From: Pirellulales bacterium
GTDB lineage: Bacteria; Planctomycetota; Planctomycetia; Pirellulales; DATAWG01
Length of the DNA: 64,000 nucleotides
Assembly: GCA_036267355.1 (NCBI GenBank)
Contig: DATAWG010000072.1
Span: forward strand, 1 to 64,000
Direction: 5' to 3'
The position numbers were made by a program, and so were the translations under genes. Shown here one piece after another: positions 51,901-59,693 of this stretch. The notes below the pieces were generated by a model that made no database searches, was not told the DNA's origin, and was given only the letters and a program-made list of their open reading frames with translations. Position 1 is the first letter of the stretch; each line of letters begins with the position of its first letter.

Positions 51901-53021
51901 TCGTCGGCGGAGGGCCGGCCGGATCGTCGTGCGCAGGGAAGCTGCGTACGAGCGGCGTCGATGTGCTCGTGCTCGACAAGAAAACCTTTCCGCGCATGAA
52001 GCCTTGCGCCGGCTGGATCACGCCGCAAGTTGTCTCGACGCTCGGCCTCGATGTCGAAGAATACATCGCCGGCGGCAAACGCGTCTTTCAACCGCTGACC
52101 GGATTTCGCACCGGCCTTGTCGGCGGCCGCGAAATCGAAACCCATTACGGTCGGCCGGTGAGCTTCGGCATCCGCCGCTGCGAGTTCGACGGCTATCTGC
52201 TCGATCGCAGCGGCGCTCGGGTGCGCCTCGGTGAATCCGTCCGTTCGTTCGAGCGGTCGGCGGGCCGTTGGATCGTCAACGGCGAGATCGAAACGCGGAT
52301 GTTGGTCGGCGCCGGTGGGCATTTTTGCCCGATCGCGGCCCGGCTCGGCGCAAGGCAAGACCCGTCGGCATCGGTCGTCGCCGCGCAAGAAATCGAGTTC
52401 GAGGCCAGCGCCGAAGGTCTGGCCCGGGGAACCGTCGAAGCGGAAGTGCCGGAGTTGTTCTTCTGCGACGACATGCAGGGCTATGGCTGGTGTTTCCGCA
52501 AAGGAAACTTTTTGAATATCGGCCTGGGCCGGCTCGATACGCACGGGCTGAGCAAGCACGTGGCCCAATTCGCCGATTTTCTTCGCCAGCGCGGCAAGGT
52601 GGCGTGCGACATTCCCGCGAGGTTTCATGGCCATGCGTATCAGCTCTACGAGCGCGTAGCGCCAAAACTGATCGACGACGGAATGCTCTTGATCGGCGAT
52701 GCCGCGGGATTCGCCTATGCCCACAGCGGCGAAGGAATCCGCCCCGCCATCGAATCGGGCCTGCTGGCCGCGGACGTGATTCTCTCGGTGGCGAAGCAGG
52801 GACAGCAGGCCGATTTCACGGTCGAGCGTTTGGCCCCCTATGCCGCACGGATCAAGCAGCGTTTTGGCGCCCCGCAATCGACCGGGCCGACCGATTGGCT
52901 CCCGGCCCCGCTCATGAACTTCTTGGGGGCGAAGCTGTTTGCGTCGCGCTGGTTCTCGCGCCACGTGATTCTCGACCGCTGGTTTCTTCACGCCGCCGAG
53001 CCGGCACTCGCCAGCGCGTGA
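51879..53021 (+). CDS. FAD-dependent oxidoreductase, geranylgeranyl-reductase family
   Basis: A 380-residue flavoprotein of the geranylgeranyl reductase/FixC-like group, enzymes that reduce isoprenoid double bonds or hydroxylate quinones. The N-terminal FAD motif is DVLIVGGGPAGSSCAGKLR (residues 5-23), the segment FPRMKPCAGWITPQ is typical of the family, and the second FAD motif MLLIGDAAGFAYAHSGEGIR lies near 270. A Cys-x-x-Gly-type turn (KPCAGW) corresponds to the substrate-side loop in archaeal GGR. It overlaps the CFA-like gene by 22 bases, so both proteins are made from one transcript. Together they suggest modification of membrane lipid chains. ATG at 51879. Confidence 0.88.
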   Translation: MQSCDVLIVGGGPAGSSCAGKLRTSGVDVLVLDKKTFPRMKPCAGWITPQVVSTLGLDVEEYIAGGKRVFQPLTGFRTGLVGGREIETHYGRPVSFGIRRCEFDGYLLDRSGARVRLGESVRSFERSAGRWIVNGEIETRMLVGAGGHFCPIAARLGARQDPSASVVAAQEIEFEASAEGLARGTVEAEVPELFFCDDMQGYGWCFRKGNFLNIGLGRLDTHGLSKHVAQFADFLRQRGKVACDIPARFHGHAYQLYERVAPKLIDDGMLLIGDAAGFAYAHSGEGIRPAIESGLLAADVILSVAKQGQQADFTVERLAPYAARIKQRFGAPQSTGPTDWLPAPLMNFLGAKLFASRWFSRHVILDRWFLHAAEPALASA

Positions 53022-53052
53022 AATCAAGTGAGAACTCGGCAGAGAAGACAGG

Positions 53053-53247
53053 CTAGGCTTTGTCGCAAAACACTAGCCCGAAGCGTAAGCGGGGGTGCGA
53101 TCCGTTGCGGCGTCGCGCTCAACAACCTCTTGATCCAATGTGCATGTGGCTTTGCCGCCACGGAGCGAGACGACGCCGCCGTTGCGGCGCACCCTCGCTA
53201 ACGCTTCGGGCTAATGTGCCGATTGACACGTTTTGAGACAAAGCCTA
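53053..53247. repeat. Family-2 palindromic element, 195 bp
   Basis: Ends CTAGGCTTTGTC and GACAAAGCCTAG are exact inverted repeats. Inside them follow CAAAAC and AGCCCGAAGCGTAAGC on the left and GCTAACGCTTCGGGCT with GTTTTGAG on the right. The right end supplies the TAG stop codon of the minus-strand DUF1598-type gene (53245-53247). Confidence 0.88.
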
Positions 53248-54651
53248 GTCCCACCACCAGCGGTCGCCTTGGCCGTTTTTTGCAGCGTTGCGCAGCGCTT
53301 CGTCGCGCAGCGGCTCGAGCTTGCCGTCCTTGTCGGGCAGCAATTGGTCGGCCGCGATCGCTTTGGCCGGCGTGATCGAAACTCCCCCTCCCGCCACGGC
53401 CACGAATCGGCTCCCGTGCCATCCGGCATTCACCGCGCAAGCGACTTCCTTCGGCGCCGGCCCGGTTTCGACCGAGATCGCTTGTTCGCTGGCGAATGTC
53501 GCCATCTTCCAATCGGCCTTGGTCGCGAAATCCTGTTGCTGGATATACGCGCAGGCAACGAGCAGGTCGATCGTGTTTCGCAGCTCGGCAAAAACGGCCG
53601 AGCGCTCGGCAAGCCGCGGAAACTGCTTGGTAAACGCGGCGGCGAATTTTTCGCTCGCGCCGTTGCTACCGACGGCATTTTTCAATTCGCCGCCGGCAGC
53701 GATCATCTTTGCCTCGGTGAGAAGTTCAACGCCATCGCCGACCAATTGCATCGCTTGCCGATCCTGGCTCACGCGCACGCAGGCATAATTCGGCGTGAAC
53801 CACCAGCGCTGCAACACGCCTTGCCGTCCGCCCGCCGCGACCAATTCGAAATAGCTCGGGATTCGCACCGGCGGTTGCTCCAGCCCAATGCCGATCAGTT
53901 TCATTCGATAGTCGGCTTCGACCAGCACTTGGGCGCAATGGCTTCGCGGCGATATTCCGAACACGCGAATCGGGGCAATGCCCAGCGCGGAGCGCATCCC
54001 TTCGGCGATTCGTTGCCCTGTCTCGGCGCGGTTGGCTTCCGGAATGACACGCGGAACGGTTTTTTGAAACGCCTGCAACTGGCTCATCGCCTTTTGGGTC
54101 GGGTCGATGGTGCAGCCAATAAACGGGGTCGGCGGCCGCGCAGGAAGAAACGCTCGTAGCGCAACCGCCAAATCATCCAGTCGCAACGTCGGCCTGCCGG
54201 ATGCGATGCCACACATGCGGCCCGCCATGTCGGGAGCAAACCCCTCGGCCGGCCCCGCGACGACGATATCGTGCGAATGTGGCTCATAGAACACGTATTG
54301 CAATCGCTGCAAGCCCGCCAGGTAAGCCATTTCCTGGTCCGGTTTTTTGCCGGCCTCGATCGCCCGCCGCACGGCGCTCTCCAATCGAATCAGTGAGATC
54401 TTGCGCATTTTGCTCGGCGCAAGCAGGTTGGCGGCCAACTGCATTTTGGCGGCCTGGAGGCGAGCGGCGTGGAGTTGCCCGGTCGGGTCTTCAAATGCCT
54501 TGAGCGACAACACGCCATCGGCGTTGATGGCGACGCCAAAGGTGGGAAGTTGCACCGTCGTGGCCCCGGCGACTTGACCCATTGCCCGTTCGCACAATCC
54601 GGCGTTGACCACGAGCGCTACGAGCAAGATTCCAAAGGATTGCATTCTCAT
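53245..54651 (-). CDS. Probable DUF1598-family exported protein
   Basis: The 468-residue protein has a signal peptide (SFGILLVALVVNAGLCERAMG-Q). Conserved-looking stretches are KISLIRLESAVRRAIEAGKK, MAYLAGLQRLQYVFYEPHSH, DIVVAGPAEGFAPDMAGRM, FIGCTIDPTQKAMSQLQAF and VFGISPRSHCAQVLVEADYR. The combination of IDPT, a repeated Ala-Leu-rich middle and the SHCAQVLVEADYRMK block agrees with DUF1598 proteins, known mainly from planctomycetes; the assignment is by memory of the family, not by search. No catalytic signature is visible. The last codons WWWD are followed by a TAG that belongs to the end of a family-2 repeat. Confidence 0.7.
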   Translation of the reverse strand: MRMQSFGILLVALVVNAGLCERAMGQVAGATTVQLPTFGVAINADGVLSLKAFEDPTGQLHAARLQAAKMQLAANLLAPSKMRKISLIRLESAVRRAIEAGKKPDQEMAYLAGLQRLQYVFYEPHSHDIVVAGPAEGFAPDMAGRMCGIASGRPTLRLDDLAVALRAFLPARPPTPFIGCTIDPTQKAMSQLQAFQKTVPRVIPEANRAETGQRIAEGMRSALGIAPIRVFGISPRSHCAQVLVEADYRMKLIGIGLEQPPVRIPSYFELVAAGGRQGVLQRWWFTPNYACVRVSQDRQAMQLVGDGVELLTEAKMIAAGGELKNAVGSNGASEKFAAAFTKQFPRLAERSAVFAELRNTIDLLVACAYIQQQDFATKADWKMATFASEQAISVETGPAPKEVACAVNAGWHGSRFVAVAGGGVSITPAKAIAADQLLPDKDGKLEPLRDEALRNAAKNGQGDRWWWD

Positions 54652-54888
54652 CGCACACCCAAAAAGTTTTTGTCCAAGGCCCCCGGCAGCGTCGCGCCCA
54701 TTCTACCAATTCGACGACGATCAAGCCGCTTCCGCGACGAAGTCGCAAGCGAAGTAGCCCGCCATTCCGCGGCGGATAGCGCTGTGGAACGCGTCGACGC
54801 CGGCTTGGCGCGGCGGCTCTTCCCCGTGTGCGGCCCGCCCAGTACACTGTCGGCGGTCTGTTCACATCAAAATACGGAGATCCAATCG

Positions 54889-55140
54889 ATGGCAGAAATA
54901 ACGATCCGTTTACGTCCGAATGGTCCGCTGGTGATCGAGGGGACAAGTGCCTTGGACGGCTTGCTGAAAATCGTCGACCAGAACGGCACGGCGTTTCAGA
55001 TTCCCGCGAACAAGCCAGTCGTAGCGCTTTGCCGCTGCGGGGCTTCGGCCAAGAAGCCGTTTTGCGACGGAGCACATAAGGCATGCGGGTTTATTTCCGA
55101 AGAACTCGCCGCGGCGCCGTCGCCACCAGCGCCGGCCTAA
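54889..55140 (+). CDS. CDGSH iron-sulfur domain protein
   Basis: An 83-residue protein with one CDGSH-type 2Fe-2S site, CRCGASAKKPFCDGAHK at about residues 49-65: three Cys and one His ligand, the pattern of mitoNEET-like proteins. The preceding sequence (EITIRLRPNGPLVIEGTSAL) is the short beta-rich part usual for bacterial single-motif members, and the tail is Ala/Pro-rich. Expected to be a cytoplasmic redox-active or cluster-transfer protein. ATG 54889 follows ACGGAGATCCAATCG. It lies alone between the divergent DUF1598-type gene and the next uncharacterised gene. Confidence 0.9.
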   Translation: MAEITIRLRPNGPLVIEGTSALDGLLKIVDQNGTAFQIPANKPVVALCRCGASAKKPFCDGAHKACGFISEELAAAPSPPAPA

Positions 55141-55411
55141 GTCGCTGCAGAATTGCGCCCGGCACAGGCTGCGTCGTGCGTTTTCGACGGACCGACAAGT
55201 TATCCCCAGCCGATTGCGACCGCTTCAATTGCCGCCAAGCGAGTGGTTGACTGCGTTTGACTCGGCTCTTTTCTCGGTTCGCCAGTCCCGCCTATGCCCC
55301 GCCGCGCGGCGCCACATCGGATTGCGGCGCCGCGATCGTGGCGAACGGTTAAAATCATGTCCGGCGGGCAAGGAGCCGGTCACATTTCTTAAGCGGAAAG
55401 GGGAAGCGGGC

Positions 55412-56245
55412 ATGATCGATCTGAATTCTGCTGTCGTCGCAGTCGACACGGCATCGGCGCCGTATTTGGGCCAGTGGCATCGCTTGGTTAGCACGACCAA
55501 TTGGGAAAAGGGACGCATTATCCAAGAATGGCGGACGGCGCTCTCGGCGGGCGGCGCTGCCGCCGCCGAATATGCCGACGAAGCCTGGAGCCGCCGCGTG
55601 GGCAATGTCACTGGCCAGCATGTCGGCCGATTGCGGCGAGTGGTCGAGCGATTCGGGGTCGTGGCGGGCGAGTATTCCGGTCTGTACTGGAGCCATTTCC
55701 AATCGGCCCTTGATTGGGAAGACGCCGAAATGTGGCTCGAAGGAGCCATGCAAAGCCGCTGGTCGGTCGCAGAAATGCGCCGCCAACGCTATTCGGCCCG
55801 CGCGGAAGCGGAAGGCCGCGCGACCGACGAATCCGAATTGGCGAGCGATTCTCCGGACGAAGATTTTGAACCGCTGCCGTTCGAGGCCGATCACCAAGAC
55901 AGCGTACTTGCCGCTCTCTCTCGCCGTGGAATGAGCGGCCATTCCGGCGACGATGAAATGGACGACGACACCCAAGCCGACGGCGAAAACGCTCGTCTTC
56001 GTGACGAGCCTGACGACGATGCGAGCGATACAGAGGAATTGCCGCCTGCCGAACAGCGCAGCGCAGTGCGGGCGGCCCCGTTTGCTAACTTGGCCGAATT
56101 GCCGGAAGACTTGGCCGAGGCGTTTGAATCCTTCAAGCTGTCGATCGTTCGGCACCGCCTGGCCGGCTGGCATGAAGCGGCTCGCGACGACGTGCTCGCG
56201 GCGCTCGATGCGTTGCGGGAGCTGGCGCTCGCGCCGGTCGAGTGA
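55412..56245 (+). CDS. Acidic protein of unknown function
   Basis: The 277-residue product has no signal peptide and no membrane segment. The first 120 residues are helical and aromatic-rich (YLGQWHRLVSTTNWEKGRII, AEYADEAWSRRVGNVTGQHV, YSGLYWSHFQSALDWEDAEM, WLEGAMQSRWSVAEMRRQRY). The middle (about 125-210) is strongly acidic and probably disordered (DSPDEDFEPLPFEADHQDS, DDEMDDDTQADGENARLRDE). A C-terminal helical segment follows (LPEDLAEAFESFKLSIVRHR). The start at 55412 follows GGAAAGGGGAAGCGGGC. I do not recognise a family; the layout of a structured head, acidic linker and small helical tail suggests a scaffold or regulator. Confidence 0.7.
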   Translation: MIDLNSAVVAVDTASAPYLGQWHRLVSTTNWEKGRIIQEWRTALSAGGAAAAEYADEAWSRRVGNVTGQHVGRLRRVVERFGVVAGEYSGLYWSHFQSALDWEDAEMWLEGAMQSRWSVAEMRRQRYSARAEAEGRATDESELASDSPDEDFEPLPFEADHQDSVLAALSRRGMSGHSGDDEMDDDTQADGENARLRDEPDDDASDTEELPPAEQRSAVRAAPFANLAELPEDLAEAFESFKLSIVRHRLAGWHEAARDDVLAALDALRELALAPVE

Positions 56246-56246
56246 C

Positions 56247-56876
56247 TTAACCTGCCATCCGCTTGTTCGCCGCGTAGAGATACGGATTCAGCGTCGGATC
56301 GTTGTACATCTTGAACTGGCGGTAGATTTTTAACCGCTTTCGTCCGGCGACCAAATCCTCGATCAGTTCGCCGAGCGCGGCGGATAAATCGTGGTGCTGC
56401 ACGGTGAGAATCGCCAGCTTATCGAACGTGCGAGCCACATGCTCCGGCGCGGCGTCGGTGCGATCCGCCTGCTCTCGCATGTGGTAGATCCGCAGGGCGA
56501 GGATCGAAAGGCGATCGATGGCGCCGCCTGGCGTTTCCGTATTGAGGCGAGCGGCGGTAGGAGCGATGCCGCGATCGGCGAGCATACGCACCAGAAAATC
56601 GTCGATCCGTTCGATGGCGTCGTTCCGCTGCTGGTTGTAGCGATCGATCGCACGCTTCACCGCCGCGATTGCCCCGTCGCCGGCGTCCGGGCTACGGGCT
56701 TTATCTTCCTCATGCCACAACAGAAAATTGAACTTATGCTCTTCGCATACCAGGTAGAGCAAATCGCGATGCGGATTAAACATCTCCTGAGAATGCCACA
56801 ACTCGACCATCGATCGTTGCAGCGCGGTAATCTGGGGCACGAGTTGGCGCGCGTCGAGCATTGACTGAAACTCCAT
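56247..56876 (-). CDS. DUF4254 protein
   Basis: A 209-residue protein matching the DUF4254 pattern: ITALQRSMVELWHSQEM, DLLYLVCEEHKFNFLLWHEE, DKARSP, KRAIDRYNQQRNDAIERIDD, and TPGGAIDRLSILALRIYHMR, ending in a basic tail (GRKRLKIYRQFKMYNDPTLN). The family is all-helical, of unknown function, and occurs with lipopolysaccharide and glycosyltransferase genes in other phyla. The start is uncertain between ATG 56876 and ATG 56861; the first is listed. The stop lies 1 base from the stop of the convergent acidic-protein gene. Confidence 0.85.
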   Translation of the reverse strand: MEFQSMLDARQLVPQITALQRSMVELWHSQEMFNPHRDLLYLVCEEHKFNFLLWHEEDKARSPDAGDGAIAAVKRAIDRYNQQRNDAIERIDDFLVRMLADRGIAPTAARLNTETPGGAIDRLSILALRIYHMREQADRTDAAPEHVARTFDKLAILTVQHHDLSAALGELIEDLVAGRKRLKIYRQFKMYNDPTLNPYLYAANKRMAG

Positions 56877-57248
56877 TTTCACGTTCGTGGCTCGGGATTC
56901 GTCGCTCGTGGCTCCGGGGGGACAAACCGTTAGCCGGCCCATCGTCACCCGAAACTCAGCCAATGAGACCAAGCACGAACCGAGCAGGGTCCTTCCATCG
57001 CCGGCATTCTAGAAGCCACCGGCTGCGCGTGGCAAGGCAGATTGGGCAAGCCTCGAGCGGGCTGCCAGCGGTTTTCGTTCCTATTTAGCACCGCTAGTTG
57101 CCTGTTGCGGCGGCGCGCCAAAGGCTCGGGGCCGAGATACGCTTGGCCGCCGGTCCAGCCGTGCAAGGAAAATGACGGGGCGAAGTGGCGACGCGTTGCG
57201 GAACGCCACTGACAAAAGTCACCCGTCGCTCGCCATTGCCCTTCGTCG

Positions 57249-57725
57249 CTACTCCCAGCGAATTTCCAGGATCTCGAATCGCATTTTGCCGGCGGGAACA
57301 GGAATCTCGACTTTGTCGCCAATTTTCTTGTGCAGCAGACCTTGGGCCAAGGGACTGGTTACGTTGATCTTGCCCGCGTCGTAGTCTTCCTCGCCGGCGC
57401 CGACGAGCGAAAACGTCTCATCGTCGCCAAAGTCCAAATCGCGCACGACCACGGTCGACCCGAATGCGACCACGTCCTTCGGAACCTTGCTTAAATCTAC
57501 AAGCGAGGCCCGCGCGAGCTTGTCGCGGAGCATATTGATTTTCGCCTGCAGCATGCCCTGCGATTCGCGGGCGCCATGGTATTCGGCATTTTCGCTCAGA
57601 TCGCCTTCGCTGCGCGCTTCCGCCACGCGCTGGGCAAGCTTGGGCATATCGACGTTTTCCATTTCGTCCAACTCGGCCTTGAGCTTGTCGTAGCCGGCAC
57701 GAGTCATCGGAATCAGGTCGGACAT
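57249..57725 (-). CDS. greA: Transcription elongation factor GreA
   Basis: The 158-residue protein rescues backtracked RNA polymerase by stimulating cleavage of the nascent transcript through the secondary channel. The N-terminal coiled coil runs from [20 protein letters not shown] through [20 protein letters not shown], with the conserved acidic tip residues in the [13 protein letters not shown] motif. The C-terminal FKBP-like domain includes [40 protein letters not shown] and [18 protein letters not shown] 57725 follows GAGGAAACC. A terminator-like hairpin lies in the leader 23 bases upstream of the ATG. Confidence 0.96.
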   Translation of the reverse strand: MSDLIPMTRAGYDKLKAELDEMENVDMPKLAQRVAEARSEGDLSENAEYHGARESQGMLQAKINMLRDKLARASLVDLSKVPKDVVAFGSTVVVRDLDFGDDETFSLVGAGEEDYDAGKINVTSPLAQGLLHKKIGDKVEIPVPAGKMRFEILEIRWE

Positions 57726-57747
57726 GGTTTCCTCGTCACGCGAGCGC

Positions 57748-57780
57748 AAAAAAACACGGCCTCCCCACCATGGGGAGACC
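57748..57780 (-). terminator. Terminator-type hairpin in the greA leader
   Basis: On the minus strand GGTCTCCCC pairs with GGGGAGGCC around an ATGGT loop (nine pairs including one G-T), followed by GTG and seven Ts. The T run ends 23 bases before the greA ATG. No gene lies upstream on this strand that would need a terminator here, so an attenuation role for the greA leader is more likely. In E. coli a terminator in the greA leader yields the small RNA GraL; this would be an analogous arrangement, not shown to be homologous. Confidence 0.7.
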
Positions 57781-58100
57781 GAGAGAGATTTATTTTGATC
57801 GACCGCGACTGGCCTGTAAAGCGGTGGCCGTAGAGCATGCGGCAATAATTTCTCGGTCAGGCCGGCGCAGCGGGGAGCGGGATCGTTCCGCACAAAACGG
57901 ATATTCTTCTTGCGAATGGGTTGCCGCCGCTAGCCTCTTCGGGCTTGGCCAGCCGTGCTCTCCCGGGGAACGACAAGCGAGCCGCGGTCGATGGCAAATC
58001 GTTTGCCGCGCTCTTACAATGCCGGCACCGCATCGTGTACCTTGTGGAGGCGCAGGCAGGCGCCACGGATCGATTTTCAAACGTCCACGGAGGGCGTGCG

Positions 58101-59381
58101 GTGTCGCGGCTGGAAGAGAAACAGTTTACAGGATTCGGGCGGTGCCGGCTTTGGCCGCGGATTCGATCGGCGGTGGGCGAAATGGCGCTCGGCGATTCGC
58201 TGCGCGATGCGCGGCGAGCGGTGCGGCATCTGTGCCCTTCGCACGCCGGTGTCTACGGCATGCTCGATGCCGACGGCCATGTGATCTACATCGGCAAATC
58301 GAAATCGCTGCGCCATCGGTTGCTCAGCTATTTGCAAACGGAGCAAAGCGATCCGCGAGCGGCCCGGATTGTCCGCCACACGGTGCGGCTGGCTTGGGAA
58401 ACGGCGCCGCACGAGTTGGCCGCGCTGCTGCGCGAATTGGAATTGATCCGCCGCTATCGGCCCGAGTTCAATGTGGTCGGGCAACCGGGGCAATTCCGCC
58501 GCGTCTATGTTTGCCTCGGACGGTCGCCCGCGCCGCTGGCGTATGTCGCTCCGCAGCCGAGCTCACGGGCAGAGCATGTGTTTGGGCCGGTGAGATCGAA
58601 GCGCATCTTGCGAGACGCGGTGCGCCGGCTGAACACCTGGTTTCGCCTGCGCGATTGCGACGAACGTGTGCCGATGCTGTTTGCCGATCAATTGTCGCTG
58701 TTCGACGTCGATCGGGCGCCGCGTTGTCCGCGGCACGAGTTGGGCACTTGTCCGGCGCCGTGTGCGGGCGTTTGCACGCGGAAGGCCTATTTTCGCAACG
58801 TCGCCGCCGCCCGCGAATTTTTGGAAGGAGACGACGTTCGCCTGCTCGATCGGCTCGAGCAGCGCATGCGGCGAGCGGCTCACCAGCAGGAATACGTTCG
58901 GGCCGCGAATTGGCGCGACATCTGGCTCCCGCTCGCCTGGCTGCACGAGGAACTCGATCGCTTTCGCGAGGCGCGGCGCAATTATTCGTTCGTCTATCCG
59001 CTGCGCAACGCCGGCCGAAACTATTGGCTGTTGGTCGACCGCGGGCAGGCGATCCGGGGCTTCCGCGCTCCACACGACGCGGCTTCGGCCGAGCGTGCTG
59101 CGATTCGGTTGCAGCAGGTGTTTTTCGACGGAGAACGCGCTGCGAAGCCGGATCTTTCCGCGGAACAAGCGGAATCGCTACAAGCATTTCACACTTCGAA
59201 CGGCGAACTGGATGTTTACGATCCCGAAAATGTCGCATTGATGATCGCTTGGTTCCGACGTCGCCCCGAAGAATTGCAAGCAACGCTCCAGCCGCTTTCG
59301 GCACAAGCCATCTGCCGCGAACTCTCAGTCACAGCGTTGGCCGGCCGATCGCACCCCGCTTTACGCTGCCCGGATGATTGA
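58101..59381 (+). CDS. Shortened UvrC-like GIY-YIG nuclease
   Basis: A 426-residue protein resembling the N-terminal half of UvrC. The GIY-YIG nuclease domain (about 35-115) reads HAGVYGMLDADGHVIYIGKS, LRHRLLSYLQTEQSDPRAAR and LLRELELIRRYRPEFNV, with the catalytic Arg and Glu visible. A cysteine cluster like that of UvrC Fe-S proteins follows (CPRHELGTCPAPCAGVCTRK). Then comes a UVR-like helical segment (AAREFLEGDDVRLLDRLEQR, MRRAAHQQEYVRAANWRD). The endonuclease-V-like and helix-hairpin-helix domains of a full UvrC (about 600 residues) are missing, so it is likely a one-cut nuclease comparable to Cho. The GTG at 58101 has GGAGGGCG upstream; ATG 58182 is an alternative. Divergent from greA. 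Confidence 0.8.
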   Translation: MSRLEEKQFTGFGRCRLWPRIRSAVGEMALGDSLRDARRAVRHLCPSHAGVYGMLDADGHVIYIGKSKSLRHRLLSYLQTEQSDPRAARIVRHTVRLAWETAPHELAALLRELELIRRYRPEFNVVGQPGQFRRVYVCLGRSPAPLAYVAPQPSSRAEHVFGPVRSKRILRDAVRRLNTWFRLRDCDERVPMLFADQLSLFDVDRAPRCPRHELGTCPAPCAGVCTRKAYFRNVAAAREFLEGDDVRLLDRLEQRMRRAAHQQEYVRAANWRDIWLPLAWLHEELDRFREARRNYSFVYPLRNAGRNYWLLVDRGQAIRGFRAPHDAASAERAAIRLQQVFFDGERAAKPDLSAEQAESLQAFHTSNGELDVYDPENVALMIAWFRRRPEELQATLQPLSAQAICRELSVTALAGRSHPALRCPDD

Positions 59382-59569
59382 GTAGACTTGTCCATTTGAC
59401 AGCCTAATCTCCAAGGGGCCGTTGGTATCACAGACATCCGCCGCTTATCCCGGGGGTGTCGTTTTGGTTTAGAAGGCCAGCAGCTGTCGCAAAGAGGGGG
59501 CGGGGCGCTCGGCGGAGAAATGGGGAAAACGGCCATGAAATGCGGTTTTGTTCGAGAAAAACAATATTT

Positions 59570-59643
59570 GCCAGCGTAGCTTCAATTGGCAGAGCACCGC
59601 ATTCGTAATGCGGGGGTTAAGGGTTCGACTCCCTTCGCTGGCT
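59570..59643 (+). tRNA. tRNA-Thr (anticodon CGT)
   Basis: A full cloverleaf: acceptor GCCAGCG pairs with CGCTGGC, D-arm GCTT/GAGC, anticodon stem CCGCA/TGCGG with loop TTCGTAA (anticodon CGT, reading ACG), and T-arm AAGGG/CCCTT with loop TTCGACT. The discriminator base is T. The 3' CCA is not encoded and must be added by the nucleotidyltransferase. It lies 50 bases upstream of the TPR/alpha-CTD gene and might be co-transcribed with it. Confidence 0.95.
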
Positions 59644-59693
59644 CTTGTCACAATCGGTTTTGGTGTTTGCTTCAAAGCGTGGAGATTCGGTCG

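Noticed and set aside
54491-55084. 197-codon minus-strand frame opposite the CDGSH gene
   Set aside because: The CDGSH motif on the plus strand is unmistakable, and the minus frame is Arg/Ser-rich without a domain.
57770-59377. 535-codon Arg/Ala-rich frame overlapping the UvrC-like gene
   Set aside because: The alternative frame contains GIY-YIG and UVR motifs and a ribosome-binding site, while this one has extreme Arg content and no domain.
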